In this document: positions 15,542 to 28,158 of the stretch, piece by piece | How positions within the stretch are numbered: position 1 is the first letter of the stretch | How the letters are laid out: the number at the start of each line of letters is the position of its first letter | Assembly: GCA_009784025.1 (NCBI GenBank) | Contig: WQVK01000010.1 | Coordinates: 1-62,035 of the forward strand | Length of the DNA stretch: 62,035 nucleotides | From: Defluviitaleaceae bacterium | GTDB lineage: Bacteria > Bacillota > Clostridia > Lachnospirales > WQUN01 | Reading direction: 5' to 3' | The notes under the pieces: generated by a model | The model's database searches: none | Told to the model about the DNA's origin: nothing | Seen by the model: only the letters and a program-made list of their open reading frames with translations | Position numbers and translations under genes: made by a program

Positions 15542-16465
15542 ATGCAGCTTTTCAATGAAACAATCACAAATTGGGATGACTGGGGGCGAACCTTCCAATC
15601 TATCCCGGCGTTTGCGCCGCTGGTAGAGCATATTTTCCGGGCGGAGGGCCTACCATTTTGCCAGATAGAGAATATGACCCCTGGCACAAATGCCGTGTTT
15701 AAAGTGGGGGCCTATGTAGTGAAAATTTTTGCCCCACCTGGCCTTGGGCAGGATTTTGGGGTGGATGTTAATGTGGAGATATTCGGCATGAAGCTGGCAG
15801 AGGCCCAGGGCGTGCCCGCCCCGCGGCTGCTGTCAGATGGCCTGGTGCAGGATAAATATCCTTTCCGGTATATGGTGATGGATTATATGCCGGGGCGGCT
15901 GTTTGACGATATCGAGGGCGAGCTGACATATGAACAAAAATTTACAATAGGCCAGAAGATGCGCGCCATAACGGATAAGCTGAATGTAAAATGCGAGGAA
16001 TTTACATCACTAGATGTGCTGGAACATGCCATAAACAACGAAGACTGGCGCGAGGAAGGCTTCCCAGAATCGCTACTGGCAGAGCGCCTGGCATACCTGC
16101 GTGGCCTGCGTATCCCAAGCAGCAAGAAAGTTTACTGCCATGGGGATTTGCATGGCGGAAACATACTTGTGGATGGCGAGATGAATGTATACATTGTGGA
16201 TTTCGCAGATGCTATGTTTGCCCCCAGGGAATACGAGCTGTTGTATATAGTTAGCAGCCTGTTTTGCTTCCAGCGGCCATATATGCTGGGCTTTTTTGGG
16301 GATTATGCGGCAGATGATATTGCCGAGTTATGCGTAAAATGGCTGCCAATACATGCCTGGGGGCATAACCCCGCCGCAGAGCATTTACAAAACCCCGGCG
16401 AGATTACATCCTTTGATGTGATGCGCCAGCGGCTAAAAGCCGCTATTGAAGCGGAAATGGTATGA
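15542..16465 (+). CDS. Aminoglycoside phosphotransferase-fold kinase
   Basis: A 307-residue kinase of the APH/choline-kinase-like fold. Catalytic loop HGDLHGGNILVDG near residue 201 and the metal-binding VDFADAMF near 221 are intact. N-terminal lobe has MTPGTNAVFKVGAYVVKIF, where the Lys of the ATP site lies. Such proteins phosphorylate small molecules; a resistance role cannot be assumed. The ATG at 15542 is preceded by AAAGGAGG at 8 bases; the frame extends up to 15500 without a better signal. It stands alone, followed by palindrome C2. Confidence 0.85.
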   Translation: MQLFNETITNWDDWGRTFQSIPAFAPLVEHIFRAEGLPFCQIENMTPGTNAVFKVGAYVVKIFAPPGLGQDFGVDVNVEIFGMKLAEAQGVPAPRLLSDGLVQDKYPFRYMVMDYMPGRLFDDIEGELTYEQKFTIGQKMRAITDKLNVKCEEFTSLDVLEHAINNEDWREEGFPESLLAERLAYLRGLRIPSSKKVYCHGDLHGGNILVDGEMNVYIVDFADAMFAPREYELLYIVSSLFCFQRPYMLGFFGDYAADDIAELCVKWLPIHAWGHNPAAEHLQNPGEITSFDVMRQRLKAAIEAEMV

Positions 16466-16520
16466 CGAGAGTAGTTTAAGCTGGTACGATTTTCGCATAA
16501 GCTAAGTTGCGAAAAAAATT

Positions 16521-16547
16521 CAGTTGGTCGGAAAATCCGACCAACTG
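16521..16547. repeat. Family C palindrome, copy 2
   Basis: 27-bp perfect palindrome CAGTTGGTCGG-AAAAT-CCGACCAACTG (central base pair off by symmetry only), preceded by AAAAAAATT. It lies 55 bases after the kinase gene and could terminate it toward the left or right, but lacks a long T run on the + side. Confidence 0.8.
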
Positions 16548-16636
16548 AAATGGAAACGTCGAGTAACCACTAAGAGCTGCACCGCACAGCAGGAAACACA
16601 CGGGCTTTAGCATATATTAAATAAGGATGGCAAAAA

Positions 16637-16786
16637 ATGATAACAGAAAAATTTAAACAGCATATAGCCGCCAACCCCAGGCTTGCTGCCGCTTTCGCAG
16701 AGTTTAAGTTAAACATGAAAGAATGGTACAAAAAATGGCCGGATGGGTTCGTAAGCGAGACAGAATGCTACAGAATCAATGTCTGA
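16637..16786 (+). CDS. Small protein of unknown function (49 aa)
   Basis: A 49-residue frame, MITEKFKQHIAANPRL..., ending ETECYRINV. Mostly helical with an aromatic patch (KEWYKKWPDGF). AAGGA lies 9 bases before the ATG. Its last 8 bases overlap the start of the next gene, which supports translation as a pair. I do not recognise it. Confidence 0.55.
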   Translation: MITEKFKQHIAANPRLAAAFAEFKLNMKEWYKKWPDGFVSETECYRINV

Positions 16787-17162
16787 TGCTATGGCAGAAT
16801 ATGCGCCAGGCAGGGTAATTTTTGTCAATGCGTGTTTTGGTAATTCTGAGGAAAAAACTAATGTCAAGCTGACCTTGGAGGATAAGGGTATAGCAATGAA
16901 AGTACTGCAGAAGGTAAATATGCCAAGTCTGACAAAAATGGAGCGTGAAGCCAAGGGGAGGGCCGAATACCGTAGAGAACTGGAAAATACGGTTGATTCG
17001 ATTATAGCCGCTGGTGAGCGAGCCGGGAAAACATACACAAAATACGACATCATGAAATTACTGGGTTTCCATGATGAGAGAGGCATTTCCGACTACGGTT
17101 TGGGCGCTGAATTTGATAGAATACAAAAGTTAGAAGATGACGAAACGAAGGGTGGTGAATAG
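16779..17162 (+). CDS. Unknown protein (127 aa)
   Basis: A 127-residue soluble protein. The N-terminal part looks beta-rich (GRVIFVNACFG, NVKLTLEDKGIAM), the C-terminal part strongly helical and charged (KMEREAKGRAEYRRELENTVDSI broken here as KMEREAKGRAEYRREL, ENTVDSIIAAGER), ending KLEDDETKGGE. I know no family with this layout. It overlaps the 49-aa gene and is followed 6 bases after its stop by a membrane-protein gene, so the three form an operon-like cassette next to a dead restriction gene. Confidence 0.6.
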   Translation: MSDAMAEYAPGRVIFVNACFGNSEEKTNVKLTLEDKGIAMKVLQKVNMPSLTKMEREAKGRAEYRRELENTVDSIIAAGERAGKTYTKYDIMKLLGFHDERGISDYGLGAEFDRIQKLEDDETKGGE

Positions 17163-17168
17163 GATTAC

Positions 17169-17885
17169 ATGGATAAAACGGTAAAATTGTCAACGACAAC
17201 CCTTGCTATTGCAGTTATAAACATTGTTATTTTTGCCATGGCTTTTATAGTGCCCATTATAGCCCTTACGTTTGCAATCGCTGTATTTGCCATTCTTGTG
17301 ATTTTAGTGTGCTTAGGAAAAATACTCAGGGTAACATCATGTATGTTCCTTAAAAATCTGCAAGAAACTACAAACAAGATAGAAGATGATGCAGAAAGAG
17401 AAAAACAACACATGAAAAATGCTGTAACCGTCATAGTTATGGTGTTTATGTGGCTTGTTTATTTTATGGAGTTTTATAAGACATGGCGCCGCTGGCTGCT
17501 TGGATTGGTATTATCATCCCTGATAGCAATAATGGTCATTGTATATTCTGATCTTTGTGAAATAGGGCAACACCTAACAACATTTTTATATATCGTAATG
17601 ATTTACACGTTTATGCGACTATTGGTACATTTCACCTTAAATCCATTTGGTGAAAATGCCGCACTCAATAAATTCCCCCATTTTCTAAAAATACTTTTGG
17701 AAGCGGCACGGATCGTATTAATAATTATGGCTGTCATAGGTGAGGACGGCACTTTAACAATAAGCTGGTTATCCCCCTCAATTCTAATGAGTGTTGTCGC
17801 TACAATAGCGATAGATACGATAATGGCAACACTAGAAAAGATTGGGCCTAAGCCGAAAAACACGGATGCTCCAGAAAACCAGTAA
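17169..17885 (+). CDS. Unknown membrane protein (238 aa)
   Basis: A 238-residue integral membrane protein with six or seven hydrophobic segments, in pairs: residues 10-33 and 32-52 (LAIAVINIVIFAMAFIVPI, IAVFAILVILVCLGKIL), a charged cytoplasmic-type stretch (NKIEDDAEREKQHMKN), then VTVIVMVFMWLVYFMEFY, LLGLVLSSLIAIMVIVY, YIVMIYTFMRLLVHF, IVLIIMAVIG and ILMSVVATIAIDTIM. AT-rich codon use and many Ile codons set it off from neighbours. No recognised family. Third gene of the accessory cassette. Confidence 0.65.
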   Translation: MDKTVKLSTTTLAIAVINIVIFAMAFIVPIIALTFAIAVFAILVILVCLGKILRVTSCMFLKNLQETTNKIEDDAEREKQHMKNAVTVIVMVFMWLVYFMEFYKTWRRWLLGLVLSSLIAIMVIVYSDLCEIGQHLTTFLYIVMIYTFMRLLVHFTLNPFGENAALNKFPHFLKILLEAARIVLIIMAVIGEDGTLTISWLSPSILMSVVATIAIDTIMATLEKIGPKPKNTDAPENQ

Positions 17886-17934
17886 ACTTCAACGAAAGTA
17901 GAAAATAAACCAACTACTCTGGTTATAGAAGCCG

Positions 17935-18018
17935 ATGAAACTTAAGTTCAAACACCAACAATTCCAAACCGGCGCAGTCCACATCGTGGTAGACCTCTTC
18001 AAAGGCCAACCACGCCTG
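17935..18018 (+). pseudogene. Remnant of a type III restriction (Res) gene, N-terminus
   Basis: An ATG at 17935 opens MKLKFKHQQFQTGAVHIVV then DLFKGQP, which closely resembles the start of type III restriction-modification Res/helicase subunits (consensus of memory: MKLxFKHQxFQxDAxxAVVDVFxGQP). The similarity stops within 30 codons and the frame closes by about 18060, so only the N-terminus of a protein of nearly 900 residues is left. No Mod gene is visible. Confidence 0.6.
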
Positions 18019-18091
18019 AGCCGACTGTGCAGAGGCCGTGGCAAACATGGAACCAGTGCCTAAAGCACGGCTAATTACTCTTACCGCATGA

Positions 18092-18247
18092 GTCCATGTC
18101 TTGCATTCCGGCGTTACTCATACCGAAACGGGTGCTGTAAGAGCAGTGGATATATTGGGAGATGCCCACAAACTGCCAGACATCATGCGTATGGTTGGAT
18201 TATCGGACAAAATAAATTTATTTCACTATAAAGTCATCTTAATATAA
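18092..18247 (+). other. Open segment, possible decayed coding sequence
   Basis: A 51-codon open stretch with no start codon, containing GAVRAVDILGDAHKLPDIMR, which looks protein-like. It ends in AAATAAATTTATTTCACTATA, resembling a family A end. It may be a piece of another gene in the same graveyard as the Res remnant. I do not recognise the family. Confidence 0.3.
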
Positions 18248-18277
18248 TTTTATTAGCGAGGCCTTTAGGTAGATAAT

Positions 18278-18324
18278 AAAAAAGCCGTGAACTTTGCGTC
18301 AATCTGCAGAGTTTACGGCTTTTA
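18278..18324. terminator. Bidirectional terminator downstream of rpoC
   Basis: AAAAGCCGTGAACTTTGC (18280-18297) pairs with GCAGAGTTTACGGCTTTT (18306-18323) with few mismatches; A and T tracts flank it. Probable end of the rpoBC transcript, after the family F element. Confidence 0.8.
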
Positions 18325-18339
18325 CTCAAATACAATTTT

Positions 18340-18463
18340 AAAGTTTTTGCCACGCTTTTTCAAAGGTAACCCAAAAGAAATCGGGCGGCAGGTCATGCTG
18401 GGTTCGCGAAACGAACCTTTTGAAAAGCGGTAGAAGTGCCAGAGGCGAAGCCCCTGACGGTTC
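18340..18463. repeat. Family F element, copy 2
   Basis: Reverse orientation: TTTAAAGTTTTTGCCACGC, CAAAGGTAACCCAAAAG, GAAATCGGGCGGCAGG, GGGTTCGCGAAACGAACC and GCCAGAGGCGAAGCCCCTG. Lies directly behind the rpoC stop. Confidence 0.75.
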
Positions 18464-18469
18464 TAATCT

Positions 18470-21400
18470 TTACTCAACCAAAGCAGCCTCTTCCGGCGCG
18501 CGGGCTACCGTTGGGTAGAACAGGTCATCGTCGTCTGTGTCGTCGAAGCCTGGTGCGTTGGCTACTTCTATGCTGCGATATACGGGCATTCCTGTTCCTG
18601 CGGGTATTAGTTGGCCTATTATTACGTTTTCTTTTAGGCCAATTAGGCGGTCTTCTTTGCCGCGGATGGATGCTTCGGTTAGTACCCGAGTGGTTTCCTG
18701 GAAGCTGGCTGCAGATAGGAATGAATCTGTGGCGAGGGATGCTTTGGTTATTCCCAACAGCACGCGAGTGCCGGTGGCCGGTGTTAGGCCTTTGGCTTCG
18801 GCTTCTTTGTTTATTTCTTCAAATTCTAGCCAGTCTATCAATGAGCCCGGCAGAAGGTCTGTGTCGCCGTTTTCTTCTACTTTAATGCGTTTTAGCATTT
18901 GGCGAACTATAACTTCGATGTGTTTGTCATTAATGTCTACGCCTTGTAGGGCGTACACTCGCTGAACTTCTTGCAGCATGTAGTCCTGCACGCCGCGCAG
19001 GCCTTTTATTTTTAGAATATCATGCGGGTAAACACTACCTTCGGTAAGCTCGCTACCGGCTTCTATTATATCGCCGTTGTGTACCTTAATGCGCGAGCCG
19101 TATGGTATCAGGTATGCTTTTTCGTCCAGGGTTTCTTCGTTGGTTATTATAACTTCGCGGCGCTTTTTGTTATCGCTAACTGTAACGCGGCCGGCGAATT
19201 CTGCGATAATAGCAAGGCCTTTTGGCTTTCTAGCCTCGAAAAGTTCCTCTACACGGGGTAGGCCCTTGGTGATATCGTCGTTGGTGGCTACGCCGCCCAC
19301 TTGGAAAGTACGCATGGTAAGCTGTGTGCCAGGCTCGCCAATGGATTGTGCCGCGATAATACCAACAGATTCTCCAATGCGAACCTCGCGGCCGCTGGCC
19401 ATGTTTGCGCCATAGCATTTACTACAAAGCCCAATGCGGCTGCGGCATGTGAGAACCGTACGCACCAGCACTTCGTCTATACCGGCTGCTTCCACGGCAT
19501 CTGCTTGGTCTGGGGTGATTAGGGTGTCGCCTTTTACTATAAGCACGCCGGTTTCTGGGTGGGTGATATCGTTTATGCTCCAGCGGCCGCGGATGCGGTC
19601 TACCAACGGCTCGATAATTTCTTCACCGTCTACGAAGGCCTTTACCCACATGCCCGGTTTTTCGGAATCATCTTTAATACAATCTTCTTCGCGGATGATA
19701 ATATCTTGGCTAACATCCACCATGCGGCGTGTGAGGTAGCCAGAGTCTGCTGTACGCAGGGCCGTGTCTGAAAGCCCTTTACGCGCAGAGTGCCCGGATA
19801 TGAAATATTCCAGAACAGTTAATCCTTCGCGATAGTTAGAACGGATGGGGATTTCCAGGGTTTTACCGGTTGGACTGGCCAGCAGGCCGCGCATCCCAGC
19901 CATTTGTTTCATTTGAATGCGGCTACCCCTGGCACCAGAGTCTAGCATGTAAAGTACGCTGTTGTCTGGGCTAAGGTTAGCCATCAGATCCTCTGTAACC
20001 CGGTCTGCAGTGTCTGACCAGATTTGCAGAACCCGGTCGCGGCGTTCGTCGTCGGTCATGAGCCCGCGGCGGAACTGCCTGTACACGCCCTCAACAGAAT
20101 CCTCTGCATCTCTCAAAATTTGTGCCTTAGTACCTGGCACTTCCATGTCTGATACAGATACACTAAGCGCGCTTTGCGTGGCAAAGCGGAAGCCTAGGTC
20201 TTTTATATTGTCAAGGGTGGTGGAAGTGGCAACGCTGCCGTATCTGTTGATGCAGCGGTTAACTATTTTACTTAGCATTTTGTTGTTAACAAGTTCGTTT
20301 ACTTGGTAGGAGAATCGGTCTTCCTCCCGGTTGATAATACCTAAATCCTCTGGCAGAGCTTGGTTGAAAATAACCCGGCCAACAGTGGTGTCCACAATTT
20401 TTGTAGCACCGGTGATATGGTCTGTGCGGCGCACTTTAACCTTGGCATGGAGATGAACCTCATGGTTATCGTAGGCAAGTACAGCTTCGTCGTCATCCAT
20501 AAAGATTTTGCCTTCGCCAAGTTGGCCATCACGCTCTAAGGTGAGGTAATAAATCCCCAGAACCATGTCCTTGGTGGGTACGGTTATTGGCATGCCATCG
20601 GATGGTTTAAGCAGGTTGTTTGGCGCAAGCAGAAGAAAACGGCATTCTGCCTGTGCTTCCACAGATAGCGGAACGTGAACGGCCATTTGGTCGCCGTCGA
20701 AGTCTGCGTTGTAGGCGGCACAAACCAGTGGATGCAACATCAAAGCGCGGCCTTCCACTAGCACCGGCTCGAAGGCCTGTATGCCCAGGCGGTGGAGGGT
20801 AGGGGCGCGGTTAAGCATGATTGGATGCTCTTTAATTACATCTTCTAGGGCATCCCATACGGCTGGCTCTAGTTTTTCCACCATACGCTTGGCAGATTTT
20901 ATATTATGGGCATCGCCGCTACCGACTAGCTTCTTCATTACGAAGGGTTTAAACAGCTCGATTGCCATTTCGCGGGGCAGCCCGCATTGGTAAATTTTCA
21001 GCTTTGGGCCTACCACAATTACACTACGGCCAGAATAGTCTACCCGTTTGCCAAGAAGGTTCTGGCGGAAGCGGCCCTGCTTGCCTGTTAGCAAATCTGA
21101 TAGGGATTTTAACGCACGGTTGCCTGGGCCTGTTACAGGGCGGCCACGGCGGCCGTTGTTTATTAGCGCATCTACTGCTTCTTGTAGCATACGCTTTTCG
21201 TTACGCACGATAATATTTGGCGCGCCAAGGTCCAACAAGCGCTTTAGGCGGTTGTTGCGGTTGATAACCCGGCGGTAAAGATCATTTAGGTCACTTGTAG
21301 CAAAGCGGCCGCCGTCTAACTGCACCATGGGGCGCAAATCTGGCGGGATTACTGGTATAGTGTCAAGAATCATCCATTCTGGGCGGTTGCCAGACAGGCG

Positions 21401-22156
21401 GAAAGATTCGATAACTTCCAGCTTTTTAATATAACGCAGGCGCTTTTGGCCTGTTGCGTCTTTTAGCAGGTTTTTAAGCTCTTCGCTTTCGCCCTCTAGG
21501 TCTATGGCTAGCAGCAGCTCTTTTATGGCTTCTGCACCCATGCCAACACGCAAAGAAGGCACACGTTGGCCGTCTACGGTGCGCCATGCGCCATGTTCTT
21601 CCAGGGCGTCTTGGTATTCCTTATCTGTAAGCACAGTCTTGGGCTGAATGCCGGTGTCTGTGCCATCTAGCACCACAAAGGATGCAAAATACAAAATCTT
21701 CTCCAGCGCTCTAGGCGACATTCCAAGGATAAGCCCCATCCTAGACGGGATACCCCTAAAATACCATATATGCGACACAGGGGCTGCAAGCTCGATATGC
21801 CCCATGCGCTCGCGGCGAACCTTGCTTTTTGTAACTTCAACGCCGCAGCGGTCACATACTACCCCTTTGTAGCGGATTCTCTTGTACTTGCCGCAGTTAC
21901 ATTCCCAGTCCTTATTGGGCCCAAAAATGCGTTCGCAGAAAAGGCCATCCTTCTCTGGCTTCAGTGTACGGTAGTTGATAGTTTCGGGTTTTTTAACCTC
22001 GCCCCGTGACCATTCCCTTATTTTCTCTGGGGAGGCCAGCCCTATTTTAATAGAGGAAAAGGCCATTTGCTCTGGCTCTTGTTTCTCTTGCCGGTTGTTA
22101 TCAGGCATATTAGGCAATTCTACATCATCAAAAGTTTCTTTCATAAATTCTGACAC
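18470..22156 (-). CDS. rpoC: RNA polymerase beta-prime subunit
   Basis: About 1,228 residues, a normal length for Firmicutes without large insertions. The active-site loop [15 protein letters not shown] (Mg-binding Asp triad) is intact. The zinc-finger region [20 protein letters not shown] is present near residue 75, and the second zinc site shows [14 protein letters not shown] place the start at a GTG (22156), because AAGGAG lies 8 bases upstream; this gives about 30 extra residues (rich in E, P, N, Q) before the conserved [17 protein letters not shown]. An ATG at 22144 or 22066 is possible but has no good ribosome site. Transcribed with rpoB across a repeat-filled gap of 265 bases. Confidence 0.96.
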   Translation of the reverse strand: MSEFMKETFDDVELPNMPDNNRQEKQEPEQMAFSSIKIGLASPEKIREWSRGEVKKPETINYRTLKPEKDGLFCERIFGPNKDWECNCGKYKRIRYKGVVCDRCGVEVTKSKVRRERMGHIELAAPVSHIWYFRGIPSRMGLILGMSPRALEKILYFASFVVLDGTDTGIQPKTVLTDKEYQDALEEHGAWRTVDGQRVPSLRVGMGAEAIKELLLAIDLEGESEELKNLLKDATGQKRLRYIKKLEVIESFRLSGNRPEWMILDTIPVIPPDLRPMVQLDGGRFATSDLNDLYRRVINRNNRLKRLLDLGAPNIIVRNEKRMLQEAVDALINNGRRGRPVTGPGNRALKSLSDLLTGKQGRFRQNLLGKRVDYSGRSVIVVGPKLKIYQCGLPREMAIELFKPFVMKKLVGSGDAHNIKSAKRMVEKLEPAVWDALEDVIKEHPIMLNRAPTLHRLGIQAFEPVLVEGRALMLHPLVCAAYNADFDGDQMAVHVPLSVEAQAECRFLLLAPNNLLKPSDGMPITVPTKDMVLGIYYLTLERDGQLGEGKIFMDDDEAVLAYDNHEVHLHAKVKVRRTDHITGATKIVDTTVGRVIFNQALPEDLGIINREEDRFSYQVNELVNNKMLSKIVNRCINRYGSVATSTTLDNIKDLGFRFATQSALSVSVSDMEVPGTKAQILRDAEDSVEGVYRQFRRGLMTDDERRDRVLQIWSDTADRVTEDLMANLSPDNSVLYMLDSGARGSRIQMKQMAGMRGLLASPTGKTLEIPIRSNYREGLTVLEYFISGHSARKGLSDTALRTADSGYLTRRMVDVSQDIIIREEDCIKDDSEKPGMWVKAFVDGEEIIEPLVDRIRGRWSINDITHPETGVLIVKGDTLITPDQADAVEAAGIDEVLVRTVLTCRSRIGLCSKCYGANMASGREVRIGESVGIIAAQSIGEPGTQLTMRTFQVGGVATNDDITKGLPRVEELFEARKPKGLAIIAEFAGRVTVSDNKKRREVIITNEETLDEKAYLIPYGSRIKVHNGDIIEAGSELTEGSVYPHDILKIKGLRGVQDYMLQEVQRVYALQGVDINDKHIEVIVRQMLKRIKVEENGDTDLLPGSLIDWLEFEEINKEAEAKGLTPATGTRVLLGITKASLATDSFLSAASFQETTRVLTEASIRGKEDRLIGLKENVIIGQLIPAGTGMPVYRSIEVANAPGFDDTDDDDLFYPTVARAPEEAALVE

Positions 22157-22189
22157 GCAGCTCACTCCTTGTTAGGATTAAAACAGGGT

Positions 22190-22254
22190 TTAAACCGTGG
22201 GCCTCGCCCACACCCACCCGCTTTTTTGGAAAGAAACGGGGCAAAACTTTAATT
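22190..22254. repeat. Family F fragment between rpoB and rpoC
   Basis: TAAACCGTGGGCCTCGCCCACACCC then CGCTTTTTTGG-AAAGAAACGGGGCAAAACTTTAA, broken across short matches to the F arms. Adjacent to the long family B copy. Confidence 0.55.
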
Positions 22255-22256
22255 AT

Positions 22257-22417
22257 TAGAGTTCTTGTGAAATCACAAAAAACATGATTTCATAAGGTTC
22301 GATTGGCGAACCCGGCACTTCGTGCCGACCGGTTTCTTCCGGGTTACCTCAGAAGAAGCAAAAGATTGAAAAAGCAACTTTTTCGAAATCAAAAGCGTGA
22401 TTTCGAAATAAGTCTAT
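22257..22417. repeat. Family B repeat, copy 5 (long form with nested F cassette)
   Basis: The B outline (TAGAGTTCTTGTGAAATCAC ... TTTCGAAATAAGTCTA) is interrupted at 22292-22349 by a cassette ATAAGGTTCGATTGGCGAACC, CGGCACTTCGTGCCG, CCGGTTTCTTCCGGG. The same cassette is part of family F elements. It lies between rpoB and rpoC. Confidence 0.75.
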
Positions 22418-22421
22418 TGAA

Positions 22422-26429
<4,008 letters not shown>

Positions 26430-26454
26430 TGTAACAGCCCCTTTAAGACTTTAT

Positions 26455-26530
26455 GAACAAGGCAGCTTTGCCGCCTTGCCTTTGTTTTAACTTATATTGC
26501 AGGGAATTGGGGAGCAATTCCCGCAAGAAC
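26455..26530 (-). other. Hairpins in the rpoB leader
   Basis: Between the promoter and rpoB there is a 250-base leader. It holds GGGAATTG-GGGAG-CAATTCCC (near 26503-26524) and AAGGCAGC-TTT-GCCGCCTT (near 26459-26478). No T run follows, so they are not clear terminators. No ribosomal-protein gene lies upstream. Confidence 0.4.
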
Positions 26531-26609
26531 AAGGCTACTATACCGCCTTTGTTTGCTAGTATTTTTCCGGAAAATTGAAAGGCAACTTTCTGGCTTGTAA
26601 AAATATTTG

Positions 26610-26638
26610 TTGATTTTGAGGGCAAGATGTGATATTCT
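26610..26638 (+). promoter_or_regulatory. Possible promoter of the DUF512 gene
   Basis: TTGATT at 26610-26615, 17-base spacer, TATTCT at 26633-26638 with an extended TG one base before it (TGATATTCT). It lies about 140 bases upstream of the DUF512 start and points away from rpoB, so the two promoters overlap back to back. Confidence 0.45.
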
Positions 26639-26687
26639 GACAAAAACTTAGACAAATGCCCCTGGACAAGTAATCATATGAGTTAGA

Positions 26688-26717
26688 ATCATATCATTGG
26701 CGGCCTTATATTGTCAA
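26688..26717 (-). promoter_or_regulatory. rpoBC promoter
   Basis: On the minus strand: TTGACA (26717-26712), 18-base spacer, TATGAT (26693-26688). A near-consensus promoter about 250 bases upstream of rpoB, which shows that rpoBC is transcribed independently of any ribosomal-protein operon. Confidence 0.8.
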
Positions 26718-26778
26718 GCTTATTTATACATATTATAAGAAAAATTTTTACCACTGCGGGGTGCTGTGTTATAAGCCA

Positions 26779-28158
26779 ATGATTACGCACAAAATACAAA
26801 AAATTGCAGAGGAAAGTATTGCCCAGGAGCTTGGTGTAGAACCAGGCGATTTTTTGTTGTCAATTGATGGGGCGGAAATTAAGGATGTTTTGGATTATCG
26901 CTTTATGATGCAAAGCGATTTTCTAACTGTGGAGATTGAAAAAGCAGACGGGGAAATTTGGGAGCTAGAGATAGAAAAAGAGCCGGAAGATGATTTAGGG
27001 CTAGAATTTGAGCAGCCGTTAATGAGCGAGGCGCGAGTATGCTGCAATAAATGCGTGTTCTGCTTTGTGGACCAGCAACCCCCTGGGCTTAGGGATACTT
27101 TGTATGTGAAGGATGACGATGCCCGGCTGTCCTTTTTGATGGGCAATTATGCCACCCTTACGAATGTTTCGTATGAGGAAGTGCGGCGGCTTGCATGGTA
27201 TCATTTGTCTCCGTTGCGGATATCTGTGCATGCGGCAGATATGGATTTGCGCTGCAAAATGATGGGTAGCCAAAGGGCGGCATGGCTTTTTGATGCCCTG
27301 GAAGCTTTTAACGCCGCGGGGATAGAGATGCATTTTCAGGCGGTGGTTTGCAAGGGGCTAAATGACGGCGCTGCGCTTGATTACACCATAGAACGGCTGG
27401 GGCAGGTGACTCCGAGCGGTGCAAGCCTGGCCATTGTGCCGGTGGGGCTTACAGGCAATAGGGATGGCTGCTTCCCACTAGAGGCTTTTTCCCCAGCAGA
27501 TTCTGCGCAGGTTATACGGCAGGTGGAGGGTTGGCAGGATAAATTCAGGGAGGTAAGAGGCAGCAGTTTTGTTTTCCTTGCGGATGAATGGTATGTGCTG
27601 GCGGGGTTGCCCCTGCCAGCATTAGATATATATGAAGATTTCCCCCAGCTAGACAACGGGGTTGGGGTTGTGCGGCTGTTTGAGGAAGAATTTTTGGCCG
27701 GGCTGGAAGAGGATTCAGTTGGTCGCAATTTGCGACCAACTGATGTTGAAACTGATATTGAAGCTTCACATGCAGTTTCACGGAATTGCCACCCGCCAGG
27801 GGCGATAGGCGTTGTTACGGGGGTGGCGGCGGCAAAATTTATTAGGGGGCTTGCGGGGCGGTTTATGGAGGTTAACCCCGGGGTGGAAGTTCGGGTTTTT
27901 TCTATAGAGAATCATTTCTTTGGGGAGAATGTGACTGTTAGCGGGTTGTTGGTTGGGCAAGATGTGATTGCACAGCTGGCTGGTAAGCTAGATGGTGTGG
28001 GTGTGATTTTCCTGCCGCAAAATGCTTTTCGCGCTAACACAGAGGATATGTTAGACGGCACAACCCGCCAGCAGCTTGAGGAAGCGCTGAATGTAAGCGT
28101 AGAAATAGGTAGCAGCGATGGCGAGGAACTTTACTGGCAGTTGAAGGGGTGGATATAA
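26779..28158 (+). CDS. DUF512 family radical SAM protein with PDZ-like N-terminus
   Basis: About 459 residues. Residues 1-60 form a PDZ-like domain (EESIAQELGVEPGDFLLSID), followed by the radical SAM cysteine motif CCNKCVFC (CxxxCxxC) with FVDQQPPGLRDTLYVKDDD, and then the DUF512 body (YHLSPLRISVHAAD, FQAVVCKGLNDG, FLADEWYVLAG). The family is widespread in Clostridia; its reaction is not known to me. The ATG at 26779 is chosen over a GTG at 26761 because it begins the PDZ-like part; neither has a strong ribosome site. Unusual: residues about 313-322 (SVGRNLRPTD) are encoded by a family C palindrome, at a linker before AIGVVTG. The stop overlaps the next start (TAATG). Confidence 0.88.
   Translation: MITHKIQKIAEESIAQELGVEPGDFLLSIDGAEIKDVLDYRFMMQSDFLTVEIEKADGEIWELEIEKEPEDDLGLEFEQPLMSEARVCCNKCVFCFVDQQPPGLRDTLYVKDDDARLSFLMGNYATLTNVSYEEVRRLAWYHLSPLRISVHAADMDLRCKMMGSQRAAWLFDALEAFNAAGIEMHFQAVVCKGLNDGAALDYTIERLGQVTPSGASLAIVPVGLTGNRDGCFPLEAFSPADSAQVIRQVEGWQDKFREVRGSSFVFLADEWYVLAGLPLPALDIYEDFPQLDNGVGVVRLFEEEFLAGLEEDSVGRNLRPTDVETDIEASHAVSRNCHPPGAIGVVTGVAAAKFIRGLAGRFMEVNPGVEVRVFSIENHFFGENVTVSGLLVGQDVIAQLAGKLDGVGVIFLPQNAFRANTEDMLDGTTRQQLEEALNVSVEIGSSDGEELYWQLKGWI
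27716..27742. repeat. Family C palindrome, copy 3, inside a coding sequence
   Basis: CAGTTGGTCGCAA-TTTGCGACCAACTG, a 27-bp palindrome with centre CAATTTG instead of GAAAATC. It is in frame, free of stop codons in this phase, and adds about nine residues to the DUF512 protein. Confidence 0.85.
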
